Shown: positions 1-5,197 of the stretch, piece after piece | Layout: each line of letters begins with the position of its first letter | Numbering within the stretch: the first letter of the stretch is position 1 | Source: an uncultured Verrucomicrobiae bacterium | GTDB lineage: Bacteria; Verrucomicrobiota; Verrucomicrobiia; Palsa-1439 | DNA: 7,642 nucleotides | Assembly: GCA_937927265.1 (NCBI GenBank) | Contig: CALBCO010000033.1 | Coordinates: 1 to 7,642 of the forward strand | Direction of reading: 5' to 3' | Program-made: the position numbers and the translations under genes | The notes under the pieces: model-generated | What the model saw: the letters and a program-made list of their open reading frames with translations, nothing else | What the model was told of the DNA's origin: nothing | Databases searched by the model: none

Positions 1-91
1 GTGAACATGCAGGCCGAGCTTGATTTGGTTTGCCTTCGGAGCCGAGACCTGTTCCCCTCGGCTTTGGGAATTGTTCGATGTAGTGTTCATA

Positions 92-125
92 GGTCGGGTG
101 TAGCGCACTCCCCGCTCACCCGACC
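92..125. repeat. strong GC-rich hairpin
   Basis: The arms GGTCGGGTG (92-100) and CACCCGACC (117-125) are perfectly complementary over 9 bp. After one bulged T (101), the inner arms AGCG (102-105) and CGCT (113-116) add 4 bp, leaving a 7-base loop at 106-112. There is no T-run after the right arm on the + strand, and none on the minus strand, so it does not look like an ordinary intrinsic terminator. A REP-like interspersed palindrome or an RNA structural element is more likely. The pairing is read directly from the sequence; the role is unknown. Confidence 0.75.
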
Positions 126-168
126 ATCACCATGTCATCTATAGGCTGATCGGAAAAGCCGTGCCGTC

Positions 169-242
169 GCACCGCACTCCAAGACGCTGGCATGCCGGAG
201 ATCAACCTTGCTGGTGGACCGAACGGTTTTGGAGTGCGCCGC
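169..242. repeat. inverted repeat with GCACTCC core
   Basis: The left arm GCACCGCACTCCAA (169-182) pairs with the right arm TTGGAGTGCGCCGC (229-242) at 12 of 14 positions, including a perfect 9 bp core (174-182 with 229-237). The arms are 46 bases apart. The spacer contains the palindrome GGCATGCC (190-197). The core GCACTCC also occurs in the neighbouring hairpin at 105-111, so the two elements share sequence. The layout resembles interspersed repeats I recall from Pedosphaera-like genomes, but I cannot verify copy number here. Confidence 0.6.
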
Positions 243-412
243 ATCAGTGGCGCTTTGGATGGCGGTGGGTGGCGGGCGTGAGGCGAGTCGAAAGACCATC
301 GCGCCCCATCCATTCAGGTATTCCTCGTGCTCATGATTTAGGATTGAGGGAGGTCTGGGAGGCAACGTTTCCGCCTTTACTTTTTTGCGACGGTGGCTAA
401 ACTTCCCTCAAT

Positions 413-420
413 AAGGAGGT
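413..420 (+). promoter_or_regulatory. near-perfect Shine-Dalgarno site
   Basis: AAGGAGGT lies 5 bases before the ATG at 426. This is an almost complete match to the anti-Shine-Dalgarno sequence and fixes the start of the first gene. It is much stronger than the sites before the other genes in the window, suggesting efficient translation of this unrecognised protein. Confidence 0.9.
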
Positions 421-425
421 CGTAG

Positions 426-1058
426 ATGAACAAGGGGGACGTGAACATAGCCGTGGGTTTACCCGCTGCTGGCAACACAACGGCGTTGGCGTCGCTCGAC
501 AAGCCAGCTTACCGCGAACAGGTGGATTCCCAACTGACCGAAGCACGCGAACAATTGCTCGCCCTGCGACGGCAACAGGAAGAACTCGAACGCCAGAAGA
601 GCGAACTCGAAGAACTCCGCCGTAAACAAGACGAATACAGCCGCGGCAGGGCAGAGATGATTGACCAACTCACCCGAGGATTGGTCACGTTGGACCGCGA
701 ACAGATCCGCGCCCGGCGGGAGGCCGAGTTGTGCGGCCAGACGTGCGCAGCGTTTCGTGATTACTTGGAACAGCTCCAAGCCATCAACGACGCGGATTGG
801 CGCAGCGACAACCTCCGCGCCGAACTTACCCGCGCGCTGGGCGTGATCGAAAACGCGCGGCTCGAATTCAATCGCGCGCGCACCAAACTTGAGTGTCTTG
901 ATCCCACCGCGACGGATCCGGCAGCCGCGGCGTCAGTCGAATCCGCGCTGGTGAGCCGGGAGGAGTTGCTCCGGTATTTGTGCCTCGGCGCGGTGGCTAC
1001 CGCGCCGCTCATGTTGGCAGGCACGATTTGGTTGATTGTGATTTTGGTTGCCCGGTAG
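426..1058 (+). CDS. hypothetical coiled-coil protein with C-terminal membrane anchor
   Basis: I do not recognise a family for this 210-residue protein. No signal peptide is seen at the N-terminus. Residues about 28-85 are rich in Glu, Gln, Arg and Leu with heptad-like spacing (for example the stretch around LRRQQEELERQKSELEEL), which predicts a coiled coil. A second charged helical region follows at about 86-155. An Ala/Pro/Thr-rich linker at about 156-172 leads to a hydrophobic segment at about 181-208, and the protein ends in VAR right after it. This is the layout of a tail-anchored or single-pass protein with its bulk in the cytoplasm. Two Cys (about 103 and 107) have no clear metal-site context. 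The start is secure because of the strong Shine-Dalgarno site. The next gene begins 7 bases after the stop and also encodes a membrane-tailed protein, so the two probably act together. A scaffold or membrane-associated assembly factor is possible, but that is a guess. Confidence 0.85.
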   Translation: MNKGDVNIAVGLPAAGNTTALASLDKPAYREQVDSQLTEAREQLLALRRQQEELERQKSELEELRRKQDEYSRGRAEMIDQLTRGLVTLDREQIRARREAELCGQTCAAFRDYLEQLQAINDADWRSDNLRAELTRALGVIENARLEFNRARTKLECLDPTATDPAAAASVESALVSREELLRYLCLGAVATAPLMLAGTIWLIVILVAR

Positions 1059-1065
1059 GTGCGGC

Positions 1066-1530
1066 ATGGCTTGGAGGAAACAATCCTCGCCGGTGGACCG
1101 GTCCGTTCGGGATTTGGAACGACAACTCGCCGCCGTTCAACGCCAGATCCGCACGCTGACGCTGGCTACAACCACTCATCGTTCGACGGCGTTACCATCG
1201 TGGACCGGAAAGATTCGGCATGGGCTCAATCAGCTTCTCAGTTCGGCTGGCCCGACGGCGACTCGGTCGCCGGATCGCGTGGTGGATGCGGCGGATCAGG
1301 CTCTCCACGACTGGGAGAGCGAGCCGATTGCGTTCGCCATGAAGCACGAACCGGATTTGTTCACCAGCGCCACGCCGCCACCGGATAAACTGGTTCACTA
1401 CCTCAGCGCCGGCAGCATCAAGACCTATCATCCGGCAAAACGCGGTCAGCGGGAAATGCGGAATCGTTTTTTGATGTGGGTCGGCTTATCGTGCTTGGCG
1501 CTATGGCTGATCTACGTCGTCGTTCGGTAG
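1066..1530 (+). CDS. hypothetical small protein with C-terminal membrane segment
   Basis: This 154-residue protein has no family I recognise. A short amphipathic, probably coiled-coil stretch lies at about residues 11-33. A Ser/Thr/Pro-containing middle and an acidic/aromatic part follow (about 70-105). A basic region (about 119-134, KTYHPAKRGQREMRNR) comes directly before a hydrophobic segment at about 135-153 that ends in VVVR. By the positive-inside rule this predicts a cytoplasmic N-terminal part with the tail in the membrane. I chose the ATG at 1066 because a GGTAGG stretch (1054-1059) lies 6 bases upstream. A TTG at 1048 would add six residues and overlap the preceding stop, which is less likely. 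The 7-base gap to the upstream gene, and the same unusual layout ending in a membrane tail with a terminal Arg, suggest co-translation and a shared complex. No function can be assigned. Confidence 0.8.
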   Translation: MAWRKQSSPVDRSVRDLERQLAAVQRQIRTLTLATTTHRSTALPSWTGKIRHGLNQLLSSAGPTATRSPDRVVDAADQALHDWESEPIAFAMKHEPDLFTSATPPPDKLVHYLSAGSIKTYHPAKRGQREMRNRFLMWVGLSCLALWLIYVVVR

Positions 1531-1979
1531 TCGTGCCCACCGGGCTTGGTTGGTTGCAGGTGGAGTTCACAACAAAAGGTATCGTAGCTTTGCGATTAGG
1601 GAAGAGGAGGGCTGTTCACGGCGACTCCTCCACTGAAAGCTTACCGTACGATCTCGGCCAACAACTTCAACGCTATGCGCTCGGTGAGCCAATAAAGTTT
1701 CGCGTGCGGTTCGACCTTGCCGGCGCGACGCCATTCCAGCAACGGGTTTGGCGTGTGTTACAGACGATTCCCTATGGTGAGACTCGGTCGTATGGGTGGG
1801 TGGCGCGACGGATCGGGCAACCTCGTGCTGCCCGCGCCGTTGGTGCGGCCTGCCGAGCGAACCCAATGCCGATCATTATTCCATGTCACCGGGTGGTCGC
1901 TCGTGATGGTTCGCTGGGTGGGTTTAGTGGCGGACTACGGTGGAAGAAACGGTTGCTGGCGTTGGAACAGCGCCGTTGA
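1503..1979 (+). CDS. ogt: methylated-DNA--protein-cysteine S-methyltransferase (O6-alkylguanine repair)
   Basis: This suicide DNA-repair enzyme transfers the alkyl group from O6-alkylguanine (and O4-alkylthymine) to its own cysteine. Numbered from the ATG at 1503 (158 residues), the active-site motif IPCHRVV has Cys128 (codon 1884-1886). Ahead of it lies the recognition helix region RAVGAACRANP, with the Arg finger at about 111 and the conserved Asn of the hinge. The downstream GGFSGGLRWKKRLLALE matches the family signature, including the Glu (about 155) of the Asn-His-Cys-Glu network. The N-terminal domain is short, and no AdaA-type Cys or second domain is seen, so this is a stand-alone Ogt-type protein and not an Ada fusion. 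The start is uncertain. ATG 1503 overlaps the upstream gene by 28 bases; GTG 1533 would begin 2 bases after the upstream stop; GTG 1476 is also open. None has a good Shine-Dalgarno site, so translational coupling to the upstream gene is likely. The SAM-hydrolase gene follows after 40 bases. Confidence 0.93.
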   Translation: MADLRRRSVVVPTGLGWLQVEFTTKGIVALRLGKRRAVHGDSSTESLPYDLGQQLQRYALGEPIKFRVRFDLAGATPFQQRVWRVLQTIPYGETRSYGWVARRIGQPRAARAVGAACRANPMPIIIPCHRVVARDGSLGGFSGGLRWKKRLLALEQRR

Positions 1980-2004
1980 ACGACTTGCACGGGCGCGTTG
2001 AAAC

Positions 2005-2009
2005 AGGGA
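2005..2009 (+). promoter_or_regulatory. ribosome binding site for the SAM hydrolase
   Basis: AGGGA lies 10 bases before ATG 2020. It favours that start over the in-frame TTG at 2014, which would sit only 4 bases from the site. Confidence 0.6.
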
Positions 2010-2019
2010 AACTTTGGGT

Positions 2020-2796
2020 ATGGCTGTCATTACATTGACTACCGATTTTGGAAATGCCAACTGGTTTGTTGGCAGCATGAAGGGCGTCATCCTGGGACTG
2101 ACGCCGCAGGTCAGCATTGTGGACATCTCGCATGAGGTACCGCCGGGCGACGTTCGTGCGGCGGCGTTTACGTTGTTGGCGAGTTACCGATGTTTTCCCC
2201 GGCTGACCGTGCATGTGGTCGTGGTTGACCCCGGCGTGGGCAGCAGCCGGCCGGCGATTGCCGTGCGGACAGCGGATTATCATTTTGTCGGCCCTGACAA
2301 TGGTGTGCTTTTGTGGGCGGTGGCACGCGAGAAAGTGCTGGAGGTACGCCGTTTGGAAAACACAGAGATGTTCCGACAGCCCGTGAGTGCCACGTTTCAC
2401 GGGCGGGATGTGTTCGCGCCGGTGGCGGCGCGGTTGGCAGGCGGTTTGTTGCTCGATGCGCTTGGCCCGACGGTGAAAGAATATCAGCGCCTGGAGTGGC
2501 CCATTCCCCAACAAACCACGGCGGGAGTGACTGGCCAAGTGCTGTCTGTGGACCGGTTTGGCAACGCGATCACCAACATCGACGCGACCGGCTTGGCCAC
2601 ACTTGGTGGGCGGGAATTGACGGTGGTCTTGCCGGGCGGCCAGACGTGTCCCGTCAAAAAGTTCTACGCGGAAGTGGAAGCCGGGAAACCCATCGCCCTG
2701 CTTGGTTCAACCGGCTACCTCGAAATCGCTATCAACACCGGCCATGCCGCCAAGCAGTTCAACCTCCAAGTCGGCACCCCCATCGAAGTCCGGTAG
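2020..2796 (+). CDS. S-adenosylmethionine hydrolase (DUF62 / SAM hydroxide adenosyltransferase family)
   Basis: Family members split S-adenosylmethionine with water into adenosine and methionine; relatives use fluoride or chloride as the nucleophile. The protein is 258 residues, the usual length. The N-terminal domain (about 1-155) opens with ITLTTDFG, whose Asp9 is at the position expected to hold the SAM ribose. It continues with SMKG, VVVDPGVGSSRP, VGPDNG and TFHGRDVFAP. The Asp-Arg-His set described for archaeal DUF62 hydrolases is present as Asp70, Arg77 and His127, with the same seven-residue spacing between Asp and Arg, which argues for hydrolase and against halogenase activity. The C-terminal domain (about 165-258) carries DRFGNAITNI (178-187) and the GSTGYLEIAINTG stretch, which form the adenine side of the interdomain site in relatives. 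I chose ATG 2020 because AGGGA precedes it at a normal distance. It is probably co-transcribed with ogt and is followed by a likely terminator at 2872-2900. No signal peptide is seen, so it should be cytoplasmic. Confidence 0.93.
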   Translation: MAVITLTTDFGNANWFVGSMKGVILGLTPQVSIVDISHEVPPGDVRAAAFTLLASYRCFPRLTVHVVVVDPGVGSSRPAIAVRTADYHFVGPDNGVLLWAVAREKVLEVRRLENTEMFRQPVSATFHGRDVFAPVAARLAGGLLLDALGPTVKEYQRLEWPIPQQTTAGVTGQVLSVDRFGNAITNIDATGLATLGGRELTVVLPGGQTCPVKKFYAEVEAGKPIALLGSTGYLEIAINTGHAAKQFNLQVGTPIEVR

Positions 2797-2871
2797 CGAA
2801 AAGCGAGCCGTTGTTCTTCCGGAGGGACGCGCGACATGCGGCCCGGTCACATCTTGATACGTCGCCGTTGT

Positions 2872-2900
2872 GGCCGCGAACTTGTTCGCGGTCCGTTTTT
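2872..2900 (+). terminator. intrinsic terminator after the SAM hydrolase gene
   Basis: The arms GGCCGCGAA (2872-2880) and TTCGCGGTC (2885-2893) form a 9 bp stem with one G-U pair and a CTTG loop. Five T (2896-2900) follow after three bases. The orientation fits the end of the 426-2796 transcription unit. The T-run is shorter and slightly further from the stem than ideal, and the stem may belong to an interspersed repeat that doubles as a terminator. Confidence 0.6.
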
Positions 2901-2923
2901 CTCTGCGGGAGAGCAACTCCTGA

Positions 2924-2939
2924 CGCGAGCAGGCTCGCG
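2924..2939. repeat. short perfect palindrome
   Basis: CGCGAGC (2924-2930) and GCTCGCG (2933-2939) are perfect inverted copies around AG. It lies 23 bases after the terminator T-run, and the CGCG sequence of its arms echoes the terminator stem. It may be part of one composite repeat with the terminator hairpin. A role is unknown. Confidence 0.5.
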
Positions 2940-3043
2940 GTTACAATGACGATTCCTGTGGTGGCAGTGTCCGAATGCGCCCTGTCGCGGGGCGGGAAAG
3001 TAGTTGTCGGCGGCGACGGGATTTGCCATAAAGCAGCGCACTT

Positions 3044-3060
3044 GTCCGCCGCAGGCGGGC
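3044..3060 (+). other. small hairpin next to the pgi ribosome binding site
   Basis: CCGCC (3046-3050) pairs with GGCGG (3054-3058) around a GCA loop, with a possible further U-G and G-C pair outside (3045/3059 and 3044/3060). It ends 2 bases before the pgi Shine-Dalgarno site and could affect ribosome access. The stem is short, so this is weak. Confidence 0.35.
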
Positions 3061-3062
3061 TT

Positions 3063-3070
3063 GGAGGGGG
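3063..3070 (+). promoter_or_regulatory. Shine-Dalgarno site that fixes the pgi start
   Basis: GGAGGGGG lies 7 bases before ATG 3078. It supports that start over the upstream in-frame ATG at 2946, which would add 44 residues not expected at the N-terminus of this family. Confidence 0.8.
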
Positions 3071-3077
3071 ATTGACC

Positions 3078-4475
3078 ATGCTGAATTTGCGGTATGACTT
3101 CAATAATCTGATGGCGGAACGAGTCGGCGACCACGGCGTGACCGACGCGGAACTGAAGGCGTTGTCGCCGAAGTTGGAAGCGGCGGCAGTGGCGGTGGAA
3201 CAGAACCCACCGGGTTTCCGCAAGCTGCCGTACGATATAAAACACGCTGATGAAGTGGACGCGTTGGCGAGCGAAATCGCTGAGCGGTGCGACAATTTCA
3301 TCGTGGTGGGCATTGGCGGTTCGGCCTTGGGGAACATCGCCTTGCATTCAGCGTTGAACCACCCGGAATACAATCACCTCGTCCGCCCGCCCCGGCGTGG
3401 GCCGCGGTTGTTCGTCCCGGATAACGTAGACCCTGATCGAATCGCGGCTTTGCTCGACGCAGTGGACCTCGATAACACGGTGTTCAACGTCATTACGAAG
3501 TCGGGCGGCACCGCGGAAACGATGAGCGAGTTTCTGGTGTTTCGGGAGGCGTTGGTGAAGAAGTTCGGGCCGGAGAAGGCGGCCGAACATCTCGTCATCA
3601 CGACGGACCCTGAGAAAGGCGAGCTGCGCGAAATCGTGAAGAAATACGGTTACACGTCGTTGCCGATTCCGCCGGACGTAGGCGGGCGGTGGTCGGTCTT
3701 GAGCGCGGTGGGCTTGCTCAGCGCGGCGGTGACCGGGATTGATATTCACGCGTTGCTCAAGGGGGCGGCGGAGATGGACGCCGTGTGCAAGAAATCGAAG
3801 AAGTTGTGGGAGAACCCGGCATTGACGGGTGCAGCACTGCACTACTTGATGGATAAAGCGAAGGGCAAGAACATCCAAGTGATGATGCCGTACAGTCATG
3901 CGTTGCGGGACGTGGCGGATTGGTTTCGGCAACTCTGGGCGGAGAGCCTCGGCAAACGCGTCAACCGCGCCGGCAAAATCGTGCATTGCGGTCAGACCCC
4001 CGAAAAAGCGGTCGGCGCGACTGACCAGCACAGCGTGATGCAGCTTTACATCGAAGGGCCGTTTGACAAGGTTGTGACGTTCCTCACGGTGGACGAGTTC
4101 AACACGACGGTACCCATCCCGCATGCGTTTCCAGAATACGAGGCGGTGAAATATCTCGGCGGCCACACGATGAACGAATTGCTCAACGCCGAGGGGCGCG
4201 CGACCGAACTGGCTCTGACGCAATCCGGCAAACCGAATTGCGCGATCCGGTTGAAGAAGGTGGACGAGCGGACGGTCGGTGCATTGCTGTATCTGCTGGA
4301 GATGCAGACGGCCTACGCCGGTGAGTTGTACGACATCAACGCATACGACCAGCCCGGTGTGGAACTCGGCAAGGTCAACACCTACGCGTTGATGGGGCGA
4401 AAGGGGTTTGAGGCCAAACGATGGGAGGTCGAGCAAGCCAGCAAACCCAATCCGAAATTTGTGGTGGCATCATGA
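3078..4475 (+). CDS. pgi: glucose-6-phosphate isomerase
   Basis: The enzyme interconverts glucose 6-phosphate and fructose 6-phosphate in glycolysis and gluconeogenesis, in the cytoplasm. At 465 residues it fits the shorter Bacillus-type form (about 450), not the E. coli form (about 550). Visible family motifs, in order: VGIGGSALG (77-85) and TKSGGTAET (140-148), which bind the sugar phosphate; GGRWSVLSAVG (202-212), the first family signature; WAESLGKR (287-294), with the probable catalytic base Glu289; DQHSVMQL (326-333); GGHTMNELL with His373; and YDQPGVELGK (423-432), the second signature ending in the conserved Lys432. The signature more often reads GGR followed by Phe or Tyr; here it is Trp206 (GGRW follows at 202-205), a mild variant. 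A clear Shine-Dalgarno site precedes it. It follows the terminator of the upstream unit, so it probably has its own promoter. It may be co-transcribed with pyrE, 74 bases downstream. Confidence 0.95.
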   Translation: MLNLRYDFNNLMAERVGDHGVTDAELKALSPKLEAAAVAVEQNPPGFRKLPYDIKHADEVDALASEIAERCDNFIVVGIGGSALGNIALHSALNHPEYNHLVRPPRRGPRLFVPDNVDPDRIAALLDAVDLDNTVFNVITKSGGTAETMSEFLVFREALVKKFGPEKAAEHLVITTDPEKGELREIVKKYGYTSLPIPPDVGGRWSVLSAVGLLSAAVTGIDIHALLKGAAEMDAVCKKSKKLWENPALTGAALHYLMDKAKGKNIQVMMPYSHALRDVADWFRQLWAESLGKRVNRAGKIVHCGQTPEKAVGATDQHSVMQLYIEGPFDKVVTFLTVDEFNTTVPIPHAFPEYEAVKYLGGHTMNELLNAEGRATELALTQSGKPNCAIRLKKVDERTVGALLYLLEMQTAYAGELYDINAYDQPGVELGKVNTYALMGRKGFEAKRWEVEQASKPNPKFVVAS

Positions 4476-4483
4476 AGCGAATC

Positions 4484-4543
4484 TCACGCAAAGGCGCAAA
4501 GTCGCCAAGAAAGTCTGCTTTGCGTCTTTGCGTCTTGGCGTGA
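4484..4543. repeat. long imperfect palindrome between pgi and pyrE
   Basis: The segment folds into one hairpin. TCACGC (4484-4489) pairs with GCGTGA (4538-4543), and pairing continues inward through GGCGCAAAG (4493-4501) with CTTTGCGTC (4526-4534) to about 4509/4518. Over 26 positions I count three mismatches, one G-U pair and 22 Watson-Crick pairs. The right arm repeats TGCGTCTT twice in tandem. It ends 6 bases before the pyrE start. No T-run follows, so it is not a typical terminator. The sequence style (CACGCAAAGGCGCAAAG) is one I recall as a common interspersed repeat in several phyla, unverified here. Confidence 0.75.
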
Positions 4544-4549
4544 CAGGCC

Positions 4550-5110
4550 ATGAACGATACCGAAGTTCTCCAAATTTTCCGTGAGACGCAAGCGTTGCTT
4601 GAAGGGCATTTCCTGCTCCGGTCGGGGTTGCACAGCCGGCAATATTTTCAATGCGCCTTAGTGCTTCAATATCCCCGATACGCGGAACAGTTGTGCGCGG
4701 CATTGGCGGCGAAGTTGCCGAAAGCCGACGCGGTGATCTCGCCGGCCATGGGCGGGCTGTTTGTGGGCCACGAAGTCGGCCGGGCATTGGGATTGAAGCA
4801 CATTTTCGCGGAGAAAAACGCCGCCGGTAAGCTGGAGTTGCGGCGCAACTTTGTTGTTGGCCCCGGCGAGAGGTTTCTGGTGGTTGAGGATGTTGTGACG
4901 CGGGGCGGCCGGGTGCAGGAGACGATGGAGATTGTCCGGCAGCGCGGCGGCAACGTTGTGGCGGTGGGGATGTTGGTGGATCGGTCGGGCGGGCAAGTGG
5001 GTTTTGGGGTGCCGTTGCGGAGTTTGTTGCAACTGAACATTGAAACATTTGAGCCGGCGACGTGTCCAATGTGCCGGGAAGGAAAGCCGGTCGTCAAACC
5101 GGGAAGTTGA
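4550..5110 (+). CDS. pyrE: orotate phosphoribosyltransferase
   Basis: The enzyme joins orotate to PRPP to make orotidine 5'-phosphate, the fifth step of pyrimidine synthesis. The 186-residue protein opens with EVLQIFRETQALLEGHFLL, then RSGLHSRQYFQCA (24-36), the orotate-binding loop typical of the family. FAEKNAAGKLELRR (86-99) is the flexible catalytic loop. VVEDVVTRGG (111-120) is the PRPP-binding motif, with Arg where many homologues have a second Thr. The C-terminal tail CPMCREGKPVVKPGS carries a Cys-x-x-Cys pair (172 and 175), typical of the PyrE subgroup found in Thermus-like and other non-enterobacterial lineages; its role is not clear to me. ATG 4550 fits the family N-terminus. The Shine-Dalgarno site is weak (ACAGG at 4543-4547), and a long hairpin ends just upstream, which could modulate translation. 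Confidence 0.95.
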   Translation: MNDTEVLQIFRETQALLEGHFLLRSGLHSRQYFQCALVLQYPRYAEQLCAALAAKLPKADAVISPAMGGLFVGHEVGRALGLKHIFAEKNAAGKLELRRNFVVGPGERFLVVEDVVTRGGRVQETMEIVRQRGGNVVAVGMLVDRSGGQVGFGVPLRSLLQLNIETFEPATCPMCREGKPVVKPGS

Positions 5111-5130
5111 CCCTGCGCTGGCGGGGGCAT

Positions 5131-5183
5131 CCTGAGCGAAGCGAAGAATCTCGCCAGTTGGGAGACCCTTCGCTACGATCAGC
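5131..5183. repeat. palindromic repeat between pyrE and secA
   Basis: Arms at 5131-5152 and 5162-5183 pair at about 16 of 22 positions around a 9-base loop, including perfect AGCGAAG-type pairing with CTTCGCT (5168-5174). A competing stem is also possible: CTGGCG (5118-5123) with CGCCAG (5152-5157). The arms read GCGAAGCGAAG on one side and CCTTCGCTACGATCAG on the other, a pattern I recall as a common interspersed intergenic repeat in environmental bacteria. There is no T-run, so it is not an obvious terminator. Confidence 0.65.
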
Positions 5184-5197
5184 GTGACAAACGATTT

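Larger units (their letters stand above)
1..425. other. non-coding leader region rich in palindromes
   Basis: I see no believable gene in these 425 bases. Short open frames exist on both strands, but none has a good ribosome binding site, a recognisable domain or steady codon use. The minus-strand frame around 135-365 reads through a palindromic repeat, and I recall similar spurious peptides predicted from verrucomicrobial repeat DNA; that is recollection, not a search. Two inverted repeats (92-125 and 169-242) are listed separately. A run of six T at 381-386 lies upstream of the first gene, but no good stem precedes it. I could not identify a convincing -35/-10 promoter, although the promoter of the 426-2796 gene run should lie in or upstream of this region. 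Confidence 0.6.
2797..3077. other. gap between SAM hydrolase and pgi
   Basis: This 281-base gap holds the likely terminator (2872-2900), a short perfect palindrome (2924-2939) and a small hairpin beside the pgi ribosome binding site (3044-3060). The pgi reading frame stays open upstream through the gap, with an in-frame ATG at 2946, but I see no gene here. The pgi promoter should lie between about 2900 and 3040; I see no clear consensus boxes. Confidence 0.6.

Noticed and set aside
41..65. GCCGAG/CTCGGC hairpin as a terminator of an upstream gene
   Set aside because: The stem is only 6 bp with a 10-base loop, only three T follow, and no upstream coding frame can be shown to end here.
351..386. 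Terminator or attenuator before the first gene (six T at 381-386)
   Set aside because: The only stem before the T-run (around GGAGG and CCGCC) has a mismatch in five pairs and is too weak to support the call.
1924..2538. Minus-strand frame opposite ogt and the SAM hydrolase
   Set aside because: It is antisense to two genes with intact catalytic residues; no motif and no ribosome site are seen.
2020..2796. Fluorinase or chlorinase instead of SAM hydrolase
   Set aside because: The Asp70-Arg77-His127 set and the DUF62 motifs match the hydrolase group, and no halogenation gene cluster is present.
2313..3077. Upstream in-frame extension of pgi
   Set aside because: The frame stays open through the SAM-hydrolase gene, but the family N-terminus and the Shine-Dalgarno site both mark ATG 3078. 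The extension reads as low-complexity shadow sequence.
3348..4436. Long open frame on the minus strand opposite pgi (362 codons)
   Set aside because: It is antisense to a well-supported pgi, has no recognisable motif, and its composition is rich in Arg and His as in a shadow frame.
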